From Gautieria morchelliformis (Eukaryota > Basidiomycota > Agaricomycetes > Gomphales > Gomphaceae): DNA of 64,000 nucleotides. The stretch covers positions 1 to 64,000 of the forward strand of contig WHVA01000250.1 in assembly GCA_015179125.1 (NCBI GenBank), written 5' to 3'. Positions 1 to 11,460 of the stretch are shown here, one piece after another. The position numbers were made by a program, and so were the translations under genes. The notes under the pieces are model-generated. The model saw only the letters and a list, made by a program, of their open reading frames with translations, had not been told where the DNA came from and ran no database searches. Within the stretch, counting starts at the first letter, position 1. Each line of letters opens with the position of its first letter.

Positions 1-97
1 CTTGTGACATCCTAAAGGCGGCGTTTATCTACAATGAATATACCAAGTTGCCCGGAATGTCGAGTTCGCGTGAGATGTGAATAAATCTTCTCGATGC

Positions 98-1184
98 ATT
101 TCGCGTTGAGAGACAAACAGGCACTAGTCCCAAGGCTCGACAACGTATCCTTCTTCCAATCCATCCAGCATGGTCTGAAGCCATCCGTCGCAGAGGATTC
201 GATATGAAATGTGAAAGTTTGACTTTCTCGAGAGATCGAAGTCAACCACACGCCATTGATGCTTGTGTCCTGATAAGGGCAGACAATACTCTGGTCTATC
301 GCAGGTGCCGCGAGATATTTCTCCATCGGGATATCCATGTGCTCGATACCCGAATCGGACCCATGTCGCTGTATATTTCACGAACATCCCGGTCTGCATA
401 ACAAAGGATGTTCAGAAGCATGCATAGTTAGAGCTGGCCAGACGAACTTGAGTATTCCAACGGAAACGCCCATTGGTATCACGTCCCCGGAGTCTTTCTA
501 AGACCAAGACTGAAAGAAAGGTTCTTCTCGCTGCCATTGCGCACCGAGGCCGGATTGGCACGAGTTGATTTGATGATTCGGTCTCGTTTAGCTTCACGCT
601 CTTGTCTTAACTTCTCCCTTTCCTCATTGCGCTTAAGTACCACTTCCCAGCTGAATTCTTCCATCACCAGATTCATCAGACTCTGTCCATGCATAGAGGT
701 TCCATGTATCGCCCAAGTCCTCGTAATCCTCACTTTGGCTGGCCTCATCCCGAACGTCTACTTCCTCCTCGTCGTAATCCGCATCAGACGCTGCCCAATC
801 CAATACCTCGCTATTCTGCTCGATTTCAGCAGTAAAGAATCCATAGCAGCGTGCGATGGCTACTCCCTGAATATCTTCCATCTCTTCGTAAAACCAGGCC
901 TCACGAGCCAGGTCGTCAGAACGGCGCCGAGCAGCCACTTTTATTACAAGGGATGGAAGAGCGCACTGATTGGTGTCGTCAATCCTAAGCGGGTACACCG
1001 AACCCACTCTGCCATAGCCGAGTCGTTCTGGTTCTAGTGAAACTTGGAGGGAGAGGTTACATGGAGGCGGGAGTTTGGAGGGCGGACGAACAGGTGGTAG
1101 ACCGCCGACAGTGGCATTGGCTTCTACCCTGGCTAGAACTGGTTTTGCAGGCTTTGAGATGGTTTTAGATAGCATCAATGGCAC
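98..1184 (-). pseudogene. Kinase-like gene, copy 1 (interrupted or multi-exon)
   Basis: Read on the minus strand from 1184. The first ORF (1184-633) carries a glycine-rich loop at residues 56-64 (GYGRVGSVY), a VAIK-type lysine in VIKVA (K82) and a helix-C segment REAWFYEEM (E95), then an acidic tract. Further down the strand come a basic coiled stretch (about 690-560), a catalytic-loop-like IEHMDI (about 340) and a DFG-equivalent VVDFDLSRK (about 245). This order and the phrase QGVAIARCYG are typical of the large basidiomycete kinase-like families. The parts lie in different frames, so introns or frameshifts must separate them; I could not place convincing splice sites, so it may be a decaying gene. 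It is homologous to the copy at 3150-4109 and faces the nuclease-like ORF at 1485. Confidence 0.6.
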
Positions 1185-1484
1185 CTGGACACCGTTGATT
1201 TTGGTAAGGCCGCCGATGATGAGCGACGAGAAAGCATTCGATGGCTGTAGAGAAGCAGCTCAAAAGCAAGTTTCTCCAAAGAATGAGCAGCTTACGATGA
1301 ACGGCCCCGCCTGCATGGTCAGTATTCAGAGATGGTCAGTGGTTTATGTAAGACGAACCTGCCAATCAAACGTGCCCATTCCGGGGTCCTCGCGGTGTGC
1401 GAGGACCGTGCGAGCGGTTTCCTTCGCCTCCATATAGTAGTACGAGTTTTAAGTATGGAAGTCCCGCTCTTCCTCTAAACCATT

Positions 1485-2708
1485 ATGGGTCAACCAGGTC
1501 AGCGCTTGCTATACATGCCTGACTTGATAGTTGTTGGTCTGCCACATGCTCTTCAATGGCAAGATGCTCCTCTCATTCAGCAGCAGTGGCATCAGTTTCC
1601 CTTTCCAGCACCATTGGACTTTCCAGCACCATTGGGGGGAGCTCAGTTGCGCTTAGTTTGCAAACGCTTGGAACCAGCAGTGGTCAGAACAGGGAATGGG
1701 GTCACCAAAACTGCTGCCCAAGTCGAGAATATGCCTCTTGCAGAGCAACTCTGGTCTGTCCGCCGATGCAGGTCCTTGTGGCAAAACCTGGTGGTCTACT
1801 CTTTGCCGAATGGCCCTGGTGTTGCAAAGCCAGCTATTGTACCTGGGTTGCCACTAACCATTCATACTGGTCAGGGTTTTGGTGGTTCAGTGCCTTTCCC
1901 AGGTGCGAGGGAGCAAGCCCAGGCTCTTGACAGACTTTTCCCCTGGTTTGTTGCGCATCATCGGAGGAAGCCTGTGGCCATGACATCTGAGCCATCAGTT
2001 CAGGATGAAGTTCATGCTCAGATCATTGAGCCTCTCAACATGCTCTTAGAGGTATTCATTCTGCATTTTGCAAGGAGAATAGCCTGGACTGATGCTCATT
2101 GTCAGACACGCTATTCAAACACTGCTGGTCAAGCTCCACAGACCCCATTTTATCCTCAGTGGGGCCGAAGTTGCCCAAAAGCTCATCGCAACCCAGGTGA
2201 CAAGACCAATGCAGGATATCCTGACTTCCTTCTCTACCAGAACCCACGACAAAGGCAACATGGGGCTATCATGGAAGTCAAGACGTGGTGGGCTTATCCA
2301 GATGATGACTTTACAAGTATTTTCAGTACTATAGCGGCTCAGAGGGGCTCAGGATTCTTTGATTGGACAAGTGACAAACGGCCTGCCAAGTTGCTTAGAC
2401 AGGTATACAATTCACACAGTGAAGCATACATTAAACTCACTTTTTCCTTCTCTTTCGAGCAGTTATGGGGTGAACTATACTTCTTTCAAGCTAACTGGGG
2501 AGCTTGCACAAACGGGCGCAAGATTGTCATCTTCATTAGAACCGGCCAGAACGAGCTGACATTAAGTGAAATCCACGACTTCGATGGGGATGCATCTGTA
2601 CACAGGGCACTTATAGGGATGTGCTTCGCAGCTATTGATGAGGGAGCGGGATTGCGCTTTGTCTCACATACCCTTTGTCCCGTTCAGGATAGGGAGTCGT
2701 TGTGGTAG
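1485..2708 (+). CDS. PD-(D/E)XK (restriction-endonuclease-like) fold protein, uncharacterised
   Basis: A single uninterrupted 407-codon ORF, unusual here because most genes are split. Residues 244-266 read GYPDFLLY...AIMEVKTWW. This matches the core of the PD-(D/E)XK nuclease superfamily: P246-D247 at the end of one strand, then E264-V-K266 on the next, each followed or preceded by hydrophobic residues. A glutamine (Q306) in a following helix (LLRQVYN) fits the conserved Q seen in many members. Residues 36-50 contain a duplicated PFPAPLDFPAPL element. No signal peptide, TM segment or zinc motif is visible. The ORF sits between two kinase-like genes on the opposite strand. In fungi, REase-fold and kinase domains occur together in Crinkler-RHS type effectors, but I see no NTPase or signal region here. 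The nuclease assignment rests on motif spacing only. Confidence 0.6.
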   Translation: MGQPGQRLLYMPDLIVVGLPHALQWQDAPLIQQQWHQFPFPAPLDFPAPLGGAQLRLVCKRLEPAVVRTGNGVTKTAAQVENMPLAEQLWSVRRCRSLWQNLVVYSLPNGPGVAKPAIVPGLPLTIHTGQGFGGSVPFPGAREQAQALDRLFPWFVAHHRRKPVAMTSEPSVQDEVHAQIIEPLNMLLEVFILHFARRIAWTDAHCQTRYSNTAGQAPQTPFYPQWGRSCPKAHRNPGDKTNAGYPDFLLYQNPRQRQHGAIMEVKTWWAYPDDDFTSIFSTIAAQRGSGFFDWTSDKRPAKLLRQVYNSHSEAYIKLTFSFSFEQLWGELYFFQANWGACTNGRKIVIFIRTGQNELTLSEIHDFDGDASVHRALIGMCFAAIDEGAGLRFVSHTLCPVQDRESLW

Positions 2709-3149
2709 TAGCTTTTTATCTTGTACGCTACAGATCCCTGAAATCTGGCGAGGGTTTGATAAATCATGAAACGCGAAGACTTCGTTATAGATCGATAGGG
2801 CTGGTAGCTTGGGAACAAAGTGGTGCAATAAATGAGTCGCTGCCAAATATATGGAATTATATATACGAGACATTTCTGCTGCTTTGAATAGAGGATATAG
2901 ATGGGTCGATAGGAAGCGTCACAGTGTGGGTTATAGGTATCGTGACAGGTGCCGCTCACAAGTCCACGATGAGTAACCAGCGTACTGAAGAAGTTAGTTC
3001 GGGAGGGCCTGTAGCTCGAGGATAAAGGTCAGAATACTGTAACGTCACGAGGCGGCACATAACTCGTGACATCGTAAGGTCCGGCTCTGTCTGAGAAGAG
3101 TTGGGCGCAAAATGATTCAGTTCTTGTGAAAAAGAAGAAAAACCTTCGA
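2709..3149. other. Gap between nuclease-like ORF and kinase copy 2
   Basis: No supportable gene. It presumably holds the 3' flank of the nuclease-like ORF. The part from about 3000 may include diverged C-terminal sequence of kinase copy 2, because alignment with copy 1 is only clear from about 3153 onward. Confidence 0.4.
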
Positions 3150-4109
3150 AAGCATTTCGCGTTGAGAGACAAAGAATGCATCTAGTCCCAAGGCGCGACG
3201 ACGTATCCCTCTTCCAATCCATCCAGTATGGTCCGAAGCCATGAGCCTGAAGCAGATTCGATATGAGAATGGGAATGGTTTGACTTTCTCGAGAGATCGA
3301 AGTCAACCACACGCCATCGATGCATGTGTCCGTGATAAGGGCAGACAGTACTCTGTACTCTGTTGTGCTGCGGGTACCGCCAGGATATTTCTCCATCGGA
3401 TGTTCATGTGTTCGATACCGAATCGACCCATGTCGCTGTATATTTCGTGCGGTCTGCATAACGAAGGATGTTCAGAAGCATGCATAGTTAGAGCTGGCCA
3501 GAGCGAACTTGAGTGCTCCCAACGGGATATTTATGGGTATCACGTCCCCGAGCCTTTCTAAAACCAAGACTGAAAGAAAGGTCTTCTCGCTGCCTGCCGT
3601 TGCGTAAGGCCGGATCGGCATGAGTTGTTTTGATGATTCGGTCTCGTTGATCTCGACGTTCTTGTCTTAACTTCTCCCTCTTCTCGCATTCCTCATTGCG
3701 CTTGAATAAAATTCCCCAGACTGAGGTGGGTTCTCTCATCACCAGCTCTTCAGGAGAGGAATCTGTCAATGCGTAGGAGTTCCATGGATTGTCCGAGTCG
3801 TCGCACCGGTTCTAATGAAACATGGAGACAGAGGTTGCCTGGACAGTGGAGGCGGGAGTTTGGAGGGTGGACGAACAGGTGGTAGACCGCCAGCAGTGAG
3901 GAACCATTCTACCGTGGCTTTGAGATGGTTTTAGAGTCATTGGAACCTGGACACCGTTGAGTTTGATAAGGCCGCCGATGATGAGCGCATTCGATGGCTG
4001 TGGATAAACAACGAGTCAGTGGCAAGCTTCTCCAAATTAAGAGCAGCGTACGACGAACGGCCCTGTCTGCATGGTGTACTGAGAGACCTGTAGAGATCAA
4101 GTATCGCAA
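3150..4109 (-). pseudogene. Kinase-like gene, copy 2, ATP-binding segment deleted
   Basis: Nucleotide homology to copy 1 starts at the stretch gcatttcgcgttgagagac (3153; 98 in copy 1) and continues to the shared tttgagatggtttt segment (3919; 1157 in copy 1). The DFD-type region (reading VVDFDLSRK in copy 1) and the catalytic-loop region survive but in shifted frames. The segment equivalent to about 718-1013 of copy 1, which encodes the glycine loop, VAIK lysine and helix C, is missing: the flanks join at about 3797. Without it the copy cannot encode a normal kinase fold. It looks like a tandem duplicate that decayed after duplication. Confidence 0.65.
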
Positions 4110-4606
4110 GTCGCACGTTGGAGCCCGTTCTAGGTTGCTGAATTGGACTGATTATCCCTATAGTACTTAGTAGATTCCAGTGCAGTTAATCGAGCGGAAC
4201 ACCCCAAAATCAGCTCTCCTGTTACATAATTATTATCAGCAATTTGGGCTCCGATTTTCGGGTGCATAATGTACTTGCAATAAGTGCCCGGAGTTAATGC
4301 TGCAGTACTGTCCAGATCGATTCGAATAGTTTCAACAGCCTCGCTTGGCGCCGGGGCCCAGCTTCATTCGCGCTCTAAGCTGATACAGTATGTAGTAGTA
4401 CATAGTCGATTTCCGCAGTAACGGCGCCAGGAGAGTGTTGATTCCGAACTAGTACGTATGTTCCGAACCTCCGCGCGCCCAGCAGCCACCGCTTATGATT
4501 CGTAGTGATCACCTATCATCGCTTGGATAATACCCCATGCGTATTTAAACGACAATGCTAGAAAGTCGAAGATGAACCTCGTTCCGCGCGACGTCGACTT
4601 GGTGCA
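4110..4606. promoter_or_regulatory. Upstream region of the seven-TM gene, duplicated elsewhere
   Basis: No ORF of note. The last ~125 bp (from about 4483) are repeated almost unchanged at 15058-15180, ahead of a truncated copy of the same gene, including an AT-rich gcgtatttaaac box about 60 bp before the ATG that could serve as a TATA-like element. Confidence 0.45.
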
Positions 4607-6083
4607 ATGGGGTTTCCAGCCGTTCACGCCGTTTTGTTTGTGCTGCAGCTCCTGGGCTTTGTATCGCTGTCGGCCTTGCTGTTCACCATCGTGCTTTCTG
4701 ACTCGGAGAACATGCGCCGCCATTCTGTTTTCTTTAATTTCGTGTGGACGTACCTCATGTATACGGCAGTCATGATCTTCACGTGCGTGCTTAGTGACCT
4801 CCTCAATCCACGGTTAACTGCTGAGGCGCTGCGGAAAAGGGATGTGGTGCTGTACATGGCTTTCACTCAAGCCAGCGACGAAACCATTGGGGTGGACATG
4901 ATACTCAATACTCTGGTCAATTCCATGAGGTTGATGTGAGCATCGAGTCGATCAATAATGCCACTTCGATGCTCACTGGCGTCGTCCTCCTCGATGGTAA
5001 TATTATTGAATGGCAGCGCGCTGACGGCCACCCTCAACCTCGTCATCCATGTACGCGTCATCTGTAGATGAAAGTGTCCCGCTAATGTCTCATCCAGCTG
5101 TGGTTTCAAATGCGAGGTGCTTTCAGTGATGCAAAGGCATGGACAACGAAGCTACGGACCTTCGCGGTGAGATATCACACCTACCGAGAATTGAGCATTG
5201 AATTACGACAAAAAGCTTCTAGTCACGCCGTATGCTATGGGGATAGTCCCTCTTGTGGGTGCGGCGAGCTTTTTTTTAGCACGCTCGCTGACTATCCCGT
5301 TTGTGTTGTGTCAGTGCCAACTTTTTGGCATCAGCCCAACACACAGCAACAACCTGCTCAGAGCCATGGACTACGTGGATCTTTCGCTGGTCGTCCTCAC
5401 GTGTATTTGGGATAGTCAGTTGTTACCCCGATCAGTTTTCGTGCTAAGCTGCGATTAATGGTTTCTTTTTCCAGTCCTTTTGGTGGTTACGTTTGTTAGC
5501 TATCGTCGTGTATTTCGACAAGTCAACATGGGTAGCATCATGAGCCTCTCTGTGCTTGTGCGCCTCTCTGTTTTCTGCTCGTTTCGACTCCTCTTTGCCG
5601 TGTATGTTTTCTCATACGATGTCTCGAAGAATAAGACTGACAGCGCGGGGATATTTCTCTAAGCATTCTCGCGACGTGGCTTGGCCTGCTTGATACGAAC
5701 CCAGATTCGAATGCGACTATGATCATGGAAGATATAATGAGTATTGGGGAATCTCTTTGTGAGCGTCACGCAGCTTTCCAGTGTCTTTTGCACACCACTG
5801 ACGTATGCCCTTGGCCAAGTCCCTCTCCTCGGTTTCTTGCTACTTGGTCTGCAGCGCGTAAGTCGTCTTCGATTCCTGTCCTGCTCATGAGGCGGAAATG
5901 ATTATTGATTGGGTGTAGGACATACTGCAAGTTTGGTTTCCTTGCATTCATTTCGGTTCAAAACAGCCCCGCTCCACTCCGAGTCAGGCTGAGTCGAATT
6001 GGGCTCTCGATACGGAAGTCCTTGTCATTCACTCAGATGTGGCCCCCCCAGAATCATTGCGCGATGTGCAGGACATTCGCTGA
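4607..6083 (+). CDS. Seven-transmembrane (GPCR-like) fungal membrane protein, multi-exon
   Basis: The start at 4607 (MGFPAVHAVLFVLQ) is chosen because the duplicated copy at 15181 keeps the same ATG (MAFPAIKAILFVLQ). Exon 1 encodes two hydrophobic segments separated by RRHSVFFNFVWTYLMY, a pattern common in basidiomycete seven-TM proteins of unknown ligand. Later exons add SALTATLNLVIH, LLVTPYAMGIVPLVGAA, a long YVDLSLVVLT segment followed by FVSYRRVFRQV, VRLSVFCSFRLLFAVYVF, and GFLLLGLQR. One intron is clear at 5858-5918 (61 nt, gtaagt...tgtag), joining LGLQR to DILQVWFPC; the last exon runs in frame to TGA at 6081-6083. The upstream introns (for example about 5051-5098) are approximate. The gene appears intact. 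It is a plasma-membrane receptor-like protein by inference only. Confidence 0.65.
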
Positions 6084-6888
6084 TACATGTAGTATGGAAA
6101 TTCCTTTTCGTGACAGTTACCTATCCCAGACTCGGACATGCTGTGGCTGTGGTTATGCCCAACGGTTCGTTGCGACGTTCCTAATCTTTGCATAAATGGT
6201 ACTTTAACGTTACCTCGTCGTTTGGTTGGTAGCATCATCAGAAGCTCATCGTGTCAAGCAGCATGACAGACGTTGACAGTTGATGCCAATCACTCACTTC
6301 CTCTAATATAGGCTTTGTCCCTAGTAGTTACCGTAAAGCTCGTGGGCGCAGCGCTCGCGGTGCTACTACGCTGCAGTGCCACATGCCTGTGCGCTGTAGC
6401 TATGGCTGTCAGTGCATGTCCATACCGTAGCAAGAGCAATCAACCAATCAGTCGGCGCTGCAAAATATGTAATACGATCGAGCATTCCATATGGGCGGCT
6501 GATATGGGAGGCCAGTGAGTGGCCAGTGAGTCCGAGGCGGTGACAGGCACTCAGCGCGCACGTCCGCTCGTGACTGTATCCAGCATGTACGCGAGGAAAG
6601 ATTCACACGCGAGCAGCTTATGTAATGGTCTGACCGTGGTTTTGCGTGTGCTGCTGGGGGAAAGACGTTTCTAGTCACCATCGAAATACAGAACAGACGT
6701 ATTGACTTGCTCTTGGAGGAGATAGGATGTGCAATCCGAGGGAGTTCTTCGTAGCACATTCACGTCATGTGTTTTGATCGTAGTTCGTAGACGGTTAGAC
6801 GTAGGACACAAAACGACTCGGAGCCCATCTTGAAGCGGCTTTTCCCCGTCCCAATCCAACCACAGAAATCGAATACAACCTCCCCGCC
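6084..6888. other. Intergenic, no supported gene
   Basis: Short ORFs only, with no recognisable motif or repeat on either strand. It may contain the 3' UTR of the seven-TM gene. Confidence 0.4.
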
Positions 6889-7158
6889 TCAGAAGTTCAC
6901 CGGCCCAGGAAGCGTCTGCGGCGTGTCCCTCTTCGCGTCCAAAATTGGTGCTCGAACGCCGCGGACCACGCGACGCGGTGCGTCAAGAAGTCGAGGTCCC
7001 CCAGCTTCGCGAGGAACGCGAGCACAGACGTGTGCGTGTCCACGCCGCGGCATCCTGGCCCTTGTGCTCAATCGCGCCCTTCGCGACCCAGGGCGAGATG
7101 AGCACCAGGGCCGGTAGAGCAACGAGAGCCGCGAGTGCACGAAAAACCATGGCGACAT
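6889..7158 (-). pseudogene. Phosphoesterase (PF04185-type) C-terminal fragment, frameshifted
   Basis: On the minus strand one frame reads LISPWVAKGAIEH and, after a frame change, the next reads THTSVLAFLAKLGDLDFLT...VAWSAAFEH. In phosphoesterase and phospholipase-C-like acid phosphatases the C-terminal part has the order (V)ISPW..G.(V/I).H then HTS(V/I)L.F(L/I), so both halves belong to one protein. The catalytic N-terminal two thirds is absent upstream, and the two halves need a frameshift to join. This is therefore a relic. It lies just past the 3' end of the DUF6533 gene, on the same strand. Confidence 0.55.
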
Positions 7159-7274
7159 GTTCTTGCAGGGAACCCATCATGTCCAATACTTGCAGTGTCT
7201 ATTCCTGCCGAGGGATATATACACGTCCACCCAATTTCCACCCAGATTAATAACCCCGGAGGCGATCGTGTAGA

Positions 7275-8998
7275 TCATGCCGCGCCATTGTTAGCGTGTC
7301 CTGTGACAGTCCGGCTACCGTCGCTGATCGTCGCCTCGGGTCTAGGACCAGCCTCTGGATCTGTAAGCCATGTTCCGCGTCCTATCATGTCTGTAGAAAA
7401 TTCGGTAGGTAGTGAGATCCGGAACATGGTGGTCAGTTGTGGTGAAGATACGGATCTCCGGTCCCGTACTGCTGCCATCCTAAGATGAAGTAGTATACGC
7501 CCCGGTAATATGGCGTTAAAAACCCGTTGCATTCTGGATCAGATAGAGGTGGTAAGTGATCAATTAACTTAGGCACTTCCACTGGAACCAACTGACAGAA
7601 CCAATGTCGCCCCGGTTTTTTTCTTAAACGCAAGAGGGCTTAGTGGGGCCCATTGAGAGTTGATGAGATGCTTCTAACCTCAACGAACGCAATAAACAAA
7701 ACGTTCGCAATCGACAACATGATAAGATAAACATAATATAGTATACCTGGCCACTGTCAGCTCAGTGGACGCTGGAGCGGAAGATATAACATACCATCCG
7801 CATACAGTGTTGAGACTAAACTTGACCTAGTATGCCGATCTGAAACGTGGCTCAGGGTTCAACTGCTGGGAACCGCCATGAACTACCTGCAATGTCGGAC
7901 TCCTTGAATGAGAGTGAGAATTAGGATGACTATAATGGAACCGGAAGTTATCATGTTAGCAAGCTGCAGCGCATGCCAGGCTTATTGCTGACCAGTCTCG
8001 AAGCTCACTATGATAACATAATCCCACAACATGGTGATATCGTCGTTCCTGGTAATAAAGCAGCTTTGGAGGTTTGGTATTGGGAGTGTCGTAACATCTG
8101 CGACTATGTATGATACTATGAGCTGGGACACAATTGAGAGAAACAAACCAGGACAAACATGAGAACAAACATGAGACGGAAGTAAGTCCAATTCTGGTCA
8201 GGTATACGAGTGGAACCACAACAATAACCATTAGGATAGGAAGTCCGAAGGCAACTTTGCGTTCCTGCCGCCAGATAGCCCATGTCCTGAATATTAGAAC
8301 AACTAAAAGAATGATATTAGTACCCGGCTGATAAAAGCCTGCCAGTTCCTACTTTCTGCCAGACATCCACCCCAGAATATAAACCCTGCAATGTCTGTTT
8401 TAAAGTTAATTTCGCACTCGACCTCAGAGACTTACAGCCTGAAATTTGATACACGAGGGAGCACTGTAAGATCGAGAGTTCAGCGCTCGCTGCGAAAAAA
8501 AAGGTCATTCGAATCTATTCACCGTCCTTGCCGACACAGATTGCCCGCTCGCGAAGTGGACTTGGACAATATGTCAGTCTAAAGCGATTAGGCCAATTAA
8601 ATACTCGCACAATACGCCAACATCAACGAGTCGACACATACACTATAGCGGGTTAACAGGTAGAGGATCCCCCCGATACTCCATGGCGTTCCCCAGACAA
8701 GCTCTACCTCCAATTTGAAAGTCAGGAGGTAATCATAAATCTGGTTCACAACGTTGTCTTATTTGGACGACATGCGCATTGGCGGCGTCATGCTCACCAG
8801 AATGACAATGCTAGCAACTTGAAATAAGGATTTGTTAAGAGGTCGCTGGGATGGTACTAAGTTCGACGTACGGTCCAAGCTCTAGAGGACTCTGGTCAGC
8901 GCAAACGGCTTCAGCACTCGGCGATTAATACCTACCGCAGCAATTCGATTTTTAAAAATGGCCAGACCCAGGGCTTCAAGCCCTCCGAGACTTGACAT
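7275..8998 (-). CDS. DUF6533-domain integral membrane protein, multi-exon
   Basis: Start ATG 8998-8996 (MSSLGGLEALGLAIF). Exon 1 to about 8932 joins a 20-nt exon (8817-8798, ASIVIL), then a 57-nt intron (8797-8741, gtgagc...cag) leads to IYDYLLTFKLEVELVW...GGILYLLTRY, the DUF6533 signature (Y-D-x-L-L-T...E-V-x-x-V-W...L-Y-L-L-x-R-Y). Downstream exons encode IFRTWAIWRQERKVAFGL plus a TM segment, CFITRNDDITMLWDYVIIVSFET, GILYYVYLIMLSIANVLFIAF (last TM) and finally the cytoplasmic tail from MQRVFNAILPGRILLHLR to the stop at 7275-7277. The order matches full-length members, and no in-frame stop falls inside the conserved blocks, so it is probably functional. Middle splice sites are approximate. 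It is divergent from the amplified copies A-F in the right half of the window. Confidence 0.72.
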
Positions 8999-10139
8999 CA
9001 TGGAAGTATTCGAACACTTCTTATAGCCAGCGATGCTAATATAAGACAGCGAGCAGCCATAAAGGTATTACTCTCCTCTTCTCAGGCTTCATGATGCGAT
9101 AGATACTCCTCATTCGCCGGATCGCAAAACCGTATCTAGCATGGCGTGGATCAGGATCATTTCAGTACAGGAGTTCCACTTGGCGTTCAGGGGGTAAATC
9201 AATCAAAAGGAAGCCTCATGTTCGGACAGGACGTGTGAACGGGTCTGAAGTTGAAGCCTGCCAAAGCGACCTCATCAAGTCGGGGACATCCATCGACCAG
9301 TAATACACGGTGCACCGGCCTGGTGCCGCCCGGCATCAAGGCAACTACCATTTGAAGCGCTCGCGCCCCTACTGATCTGCACCGCAACGCGTTGTCACAC
9401 AACGCGTGGCACCGTCGTTCAACACGCCCCATCGCACGTCGGTCGCACCCAACGAAGTATAAGCTTGGGGGTCTCGCTTGATGGGCGGCTGCGTTTCCCA
9501 GTGGTAACCGGCACTGGCTAGCTTTCTTTTTATCCCCCTCGTGAGGCGCCGCCGCACATGTCACTTCTCAAGTTCTCATGTCGAGCCATAATTTATACCA
9601 GGCCTCACAGAATACCTTTGTCCCGCAACGAGGAAGCCGCCCCGGACTCTAATTCGTCAAAGGCCTACCACGTCACCGCAGAATGGGGAAAGCGCGGTAT
9701 GACGCTGCAGGAGCTTACCCGTGCATTCGACGCATTTAACGAGGCTGAGGAGCGGGTCGCGATAGGATTTGCGGGCTCTGAGGTTCGGTCACTACACTCT
9801 TATGTGTTCTTATTGTGTGCCTCACCTACATACGTGATCAGGGCTGTAACAGAAAGCTTGCTGAACCATTAAGCGAGGTTAAAACAATGTTTTTAGATCT
9901 TGATGGTTTGAAGCCACGGTCTGGGTGTTCTTCCGTTCCACCTACGTCGTCGGCCGCCTTTTTGTCCCGACAAGTTGTTTCTCATGTGTCACAAGTCAAC
10001 CCGGATATTAATACGAGGAATCCCAATGAGCTTGGCGTGCGTGTGTCTCCGCTCATCACATGAGGGTGACGGTTAATTTGTCATTTAGTGCCTCCTTGCA
10101 AATGATGTATCCCGCCGTGGCAACGCACGCATGAAGAAC
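8999..10139. other. Intergenic with one unrecognised ORF
   Basis: The best coding candidate is 9558-9872 (+), 104 codons, containing GMTLQELTRAFDAFNEAEERV, a plausible amphipathic helical stretch. I do not recognise a family, and the N-terminal third looks random. The minus-strand ORF 9199-9564 (basic, Cys-rich) has no support. No tRNA or repeat is seen. Confidence 0.3.
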
Positions 10140-11460
10140 ATCGCCTAGAACTTGATAATGGAGTCAACATCCATACCAGACAACCTGCCATAGATGACAC
10201 AATAGCATGGGGAGTTTTGCAATGGATGTAGGTAGCACTCTTGTGTGATCTTTTCTAAGCTAGAAAAGTAATAACCTCTGATGTTGATGGTTTGTCTGTG
10301 TGTACAGGCAACGGGGGCACACTTTGCATCCACTGCATTCCACAAAACCTGATGTTGGCTCTTCTACATCCTCTGTCACCTCTTGAGTTGCAGGTTCCTC
10401 TCCCACTTTGGGATTCACATAGCTTGCATCAGCCAAGGCGGGGAGTTCTAGGACTATTTCCAGCTTCTCTTTGAGGGTCATGGTTCAAACATTGGAAAGC
10501 CTGGGGGGACTCTTGGATGTAGTGACTGGATTTGTGGCATTGGTACCAAGTTCCTGAGGGGTGGCTGCTCTGGTGTGTCTGGTCTATCGGGGCTGGGCCA
10601 TCTTTCAGCACAGCTGGGGTTGTGGCTTGTCTTGGTTCTCGGAGCAGGGGCTCAGGATTGGACATCGGGATCATGGTGGCCTTTGGGGTGGTGCTGGTGC
10701 CTCAGACTGGCCTGCAGTTTGAAAGTGCCGAGCTTGGGTTTTCGCTTCAGCACATAGGACTCAGTTTGTAAAACATGCAGCTCGGCCAGACTTGAAGAAC
10801 AACAGGGCCCAGTGGACGCAGGCCTGGTCTGAGGGGAATGTGTCTCCACCAATCACGAAATATAGGGTCAGGGTGTTCAGGAAGGCTTGGCCCCATTCTT
10901 GGTCAGTGTTGAAATCCGAGGGTGTCGCTGGCTTCACCTTCCCTCATCTCAAACCTGGCACCAGCTGCTTGGCTTCTTCTTCCAACTCTTTGAACCCTCT
11001 GAACCCTTCAGTTCGCACTCCTTCTCTTCTTGGCTCTTGGGCCATCGGTCTCACATCTAATTTAGCATAATGAGGTGTAGTGTGTTTGCTATTTCCTCGT
11101 TCTTTGCTTGGCTGGCCTGGAGCTCTTCTTCAATATTCCAGATCCATTCAGACTGATCCAACATCACGGGATTTGAAGCGACACTCAGGGATGGACACAA
11201 GGCTGAAGGAACAACTTTGAAGGAGGGGGTGCCATGTGTGGTATGCTCAGAGGGTGTTCCAAAATCTGACTCGGAATTGCTGATGCTGAAACTGCCTATG
11301 GTTTTACTGCATGACCCAACCACTGGTCCTTGGGGAAGAGCTGTTCCTGCTGTGAGGGCAACTCTCCCTAGACAGCAGACTCACACGGTCTGGCAGAGGA
11401 GGATCCAAAGAGGAAAAGCTAAGGACCTCCACTGCCAGTGCACTACCTATATACCTTGTG
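10140..11460 (-). mobile_element. Ty3/gypsy fragment I (gag region), minus strand
   Basis: The minus-strand ORF 11323-11057 reads ...VMLDQSEWIWNIEEELQ...KNEEIANTLHLIMLN, a gag-like helical N-terminus. The continuation to about 10145 is fragmented and ends in a Cys-rich stretch (CSGCKVCPRC). Its antisense shares long stretches with the antisense of 13681-13911 (for example MMRCSVFAISSFFA), so the two are copies of one element family in opposite orientation. No RT or integrase is left, and many frames are broken. Confidence 0.55.

Noticed and set aside
9199..9564. 121-codon minus-strand ORF
   Set aside because: Overlaps another random-looking ORF, has no motif, and its composition resembles out-of-frame GC-rich DNA.
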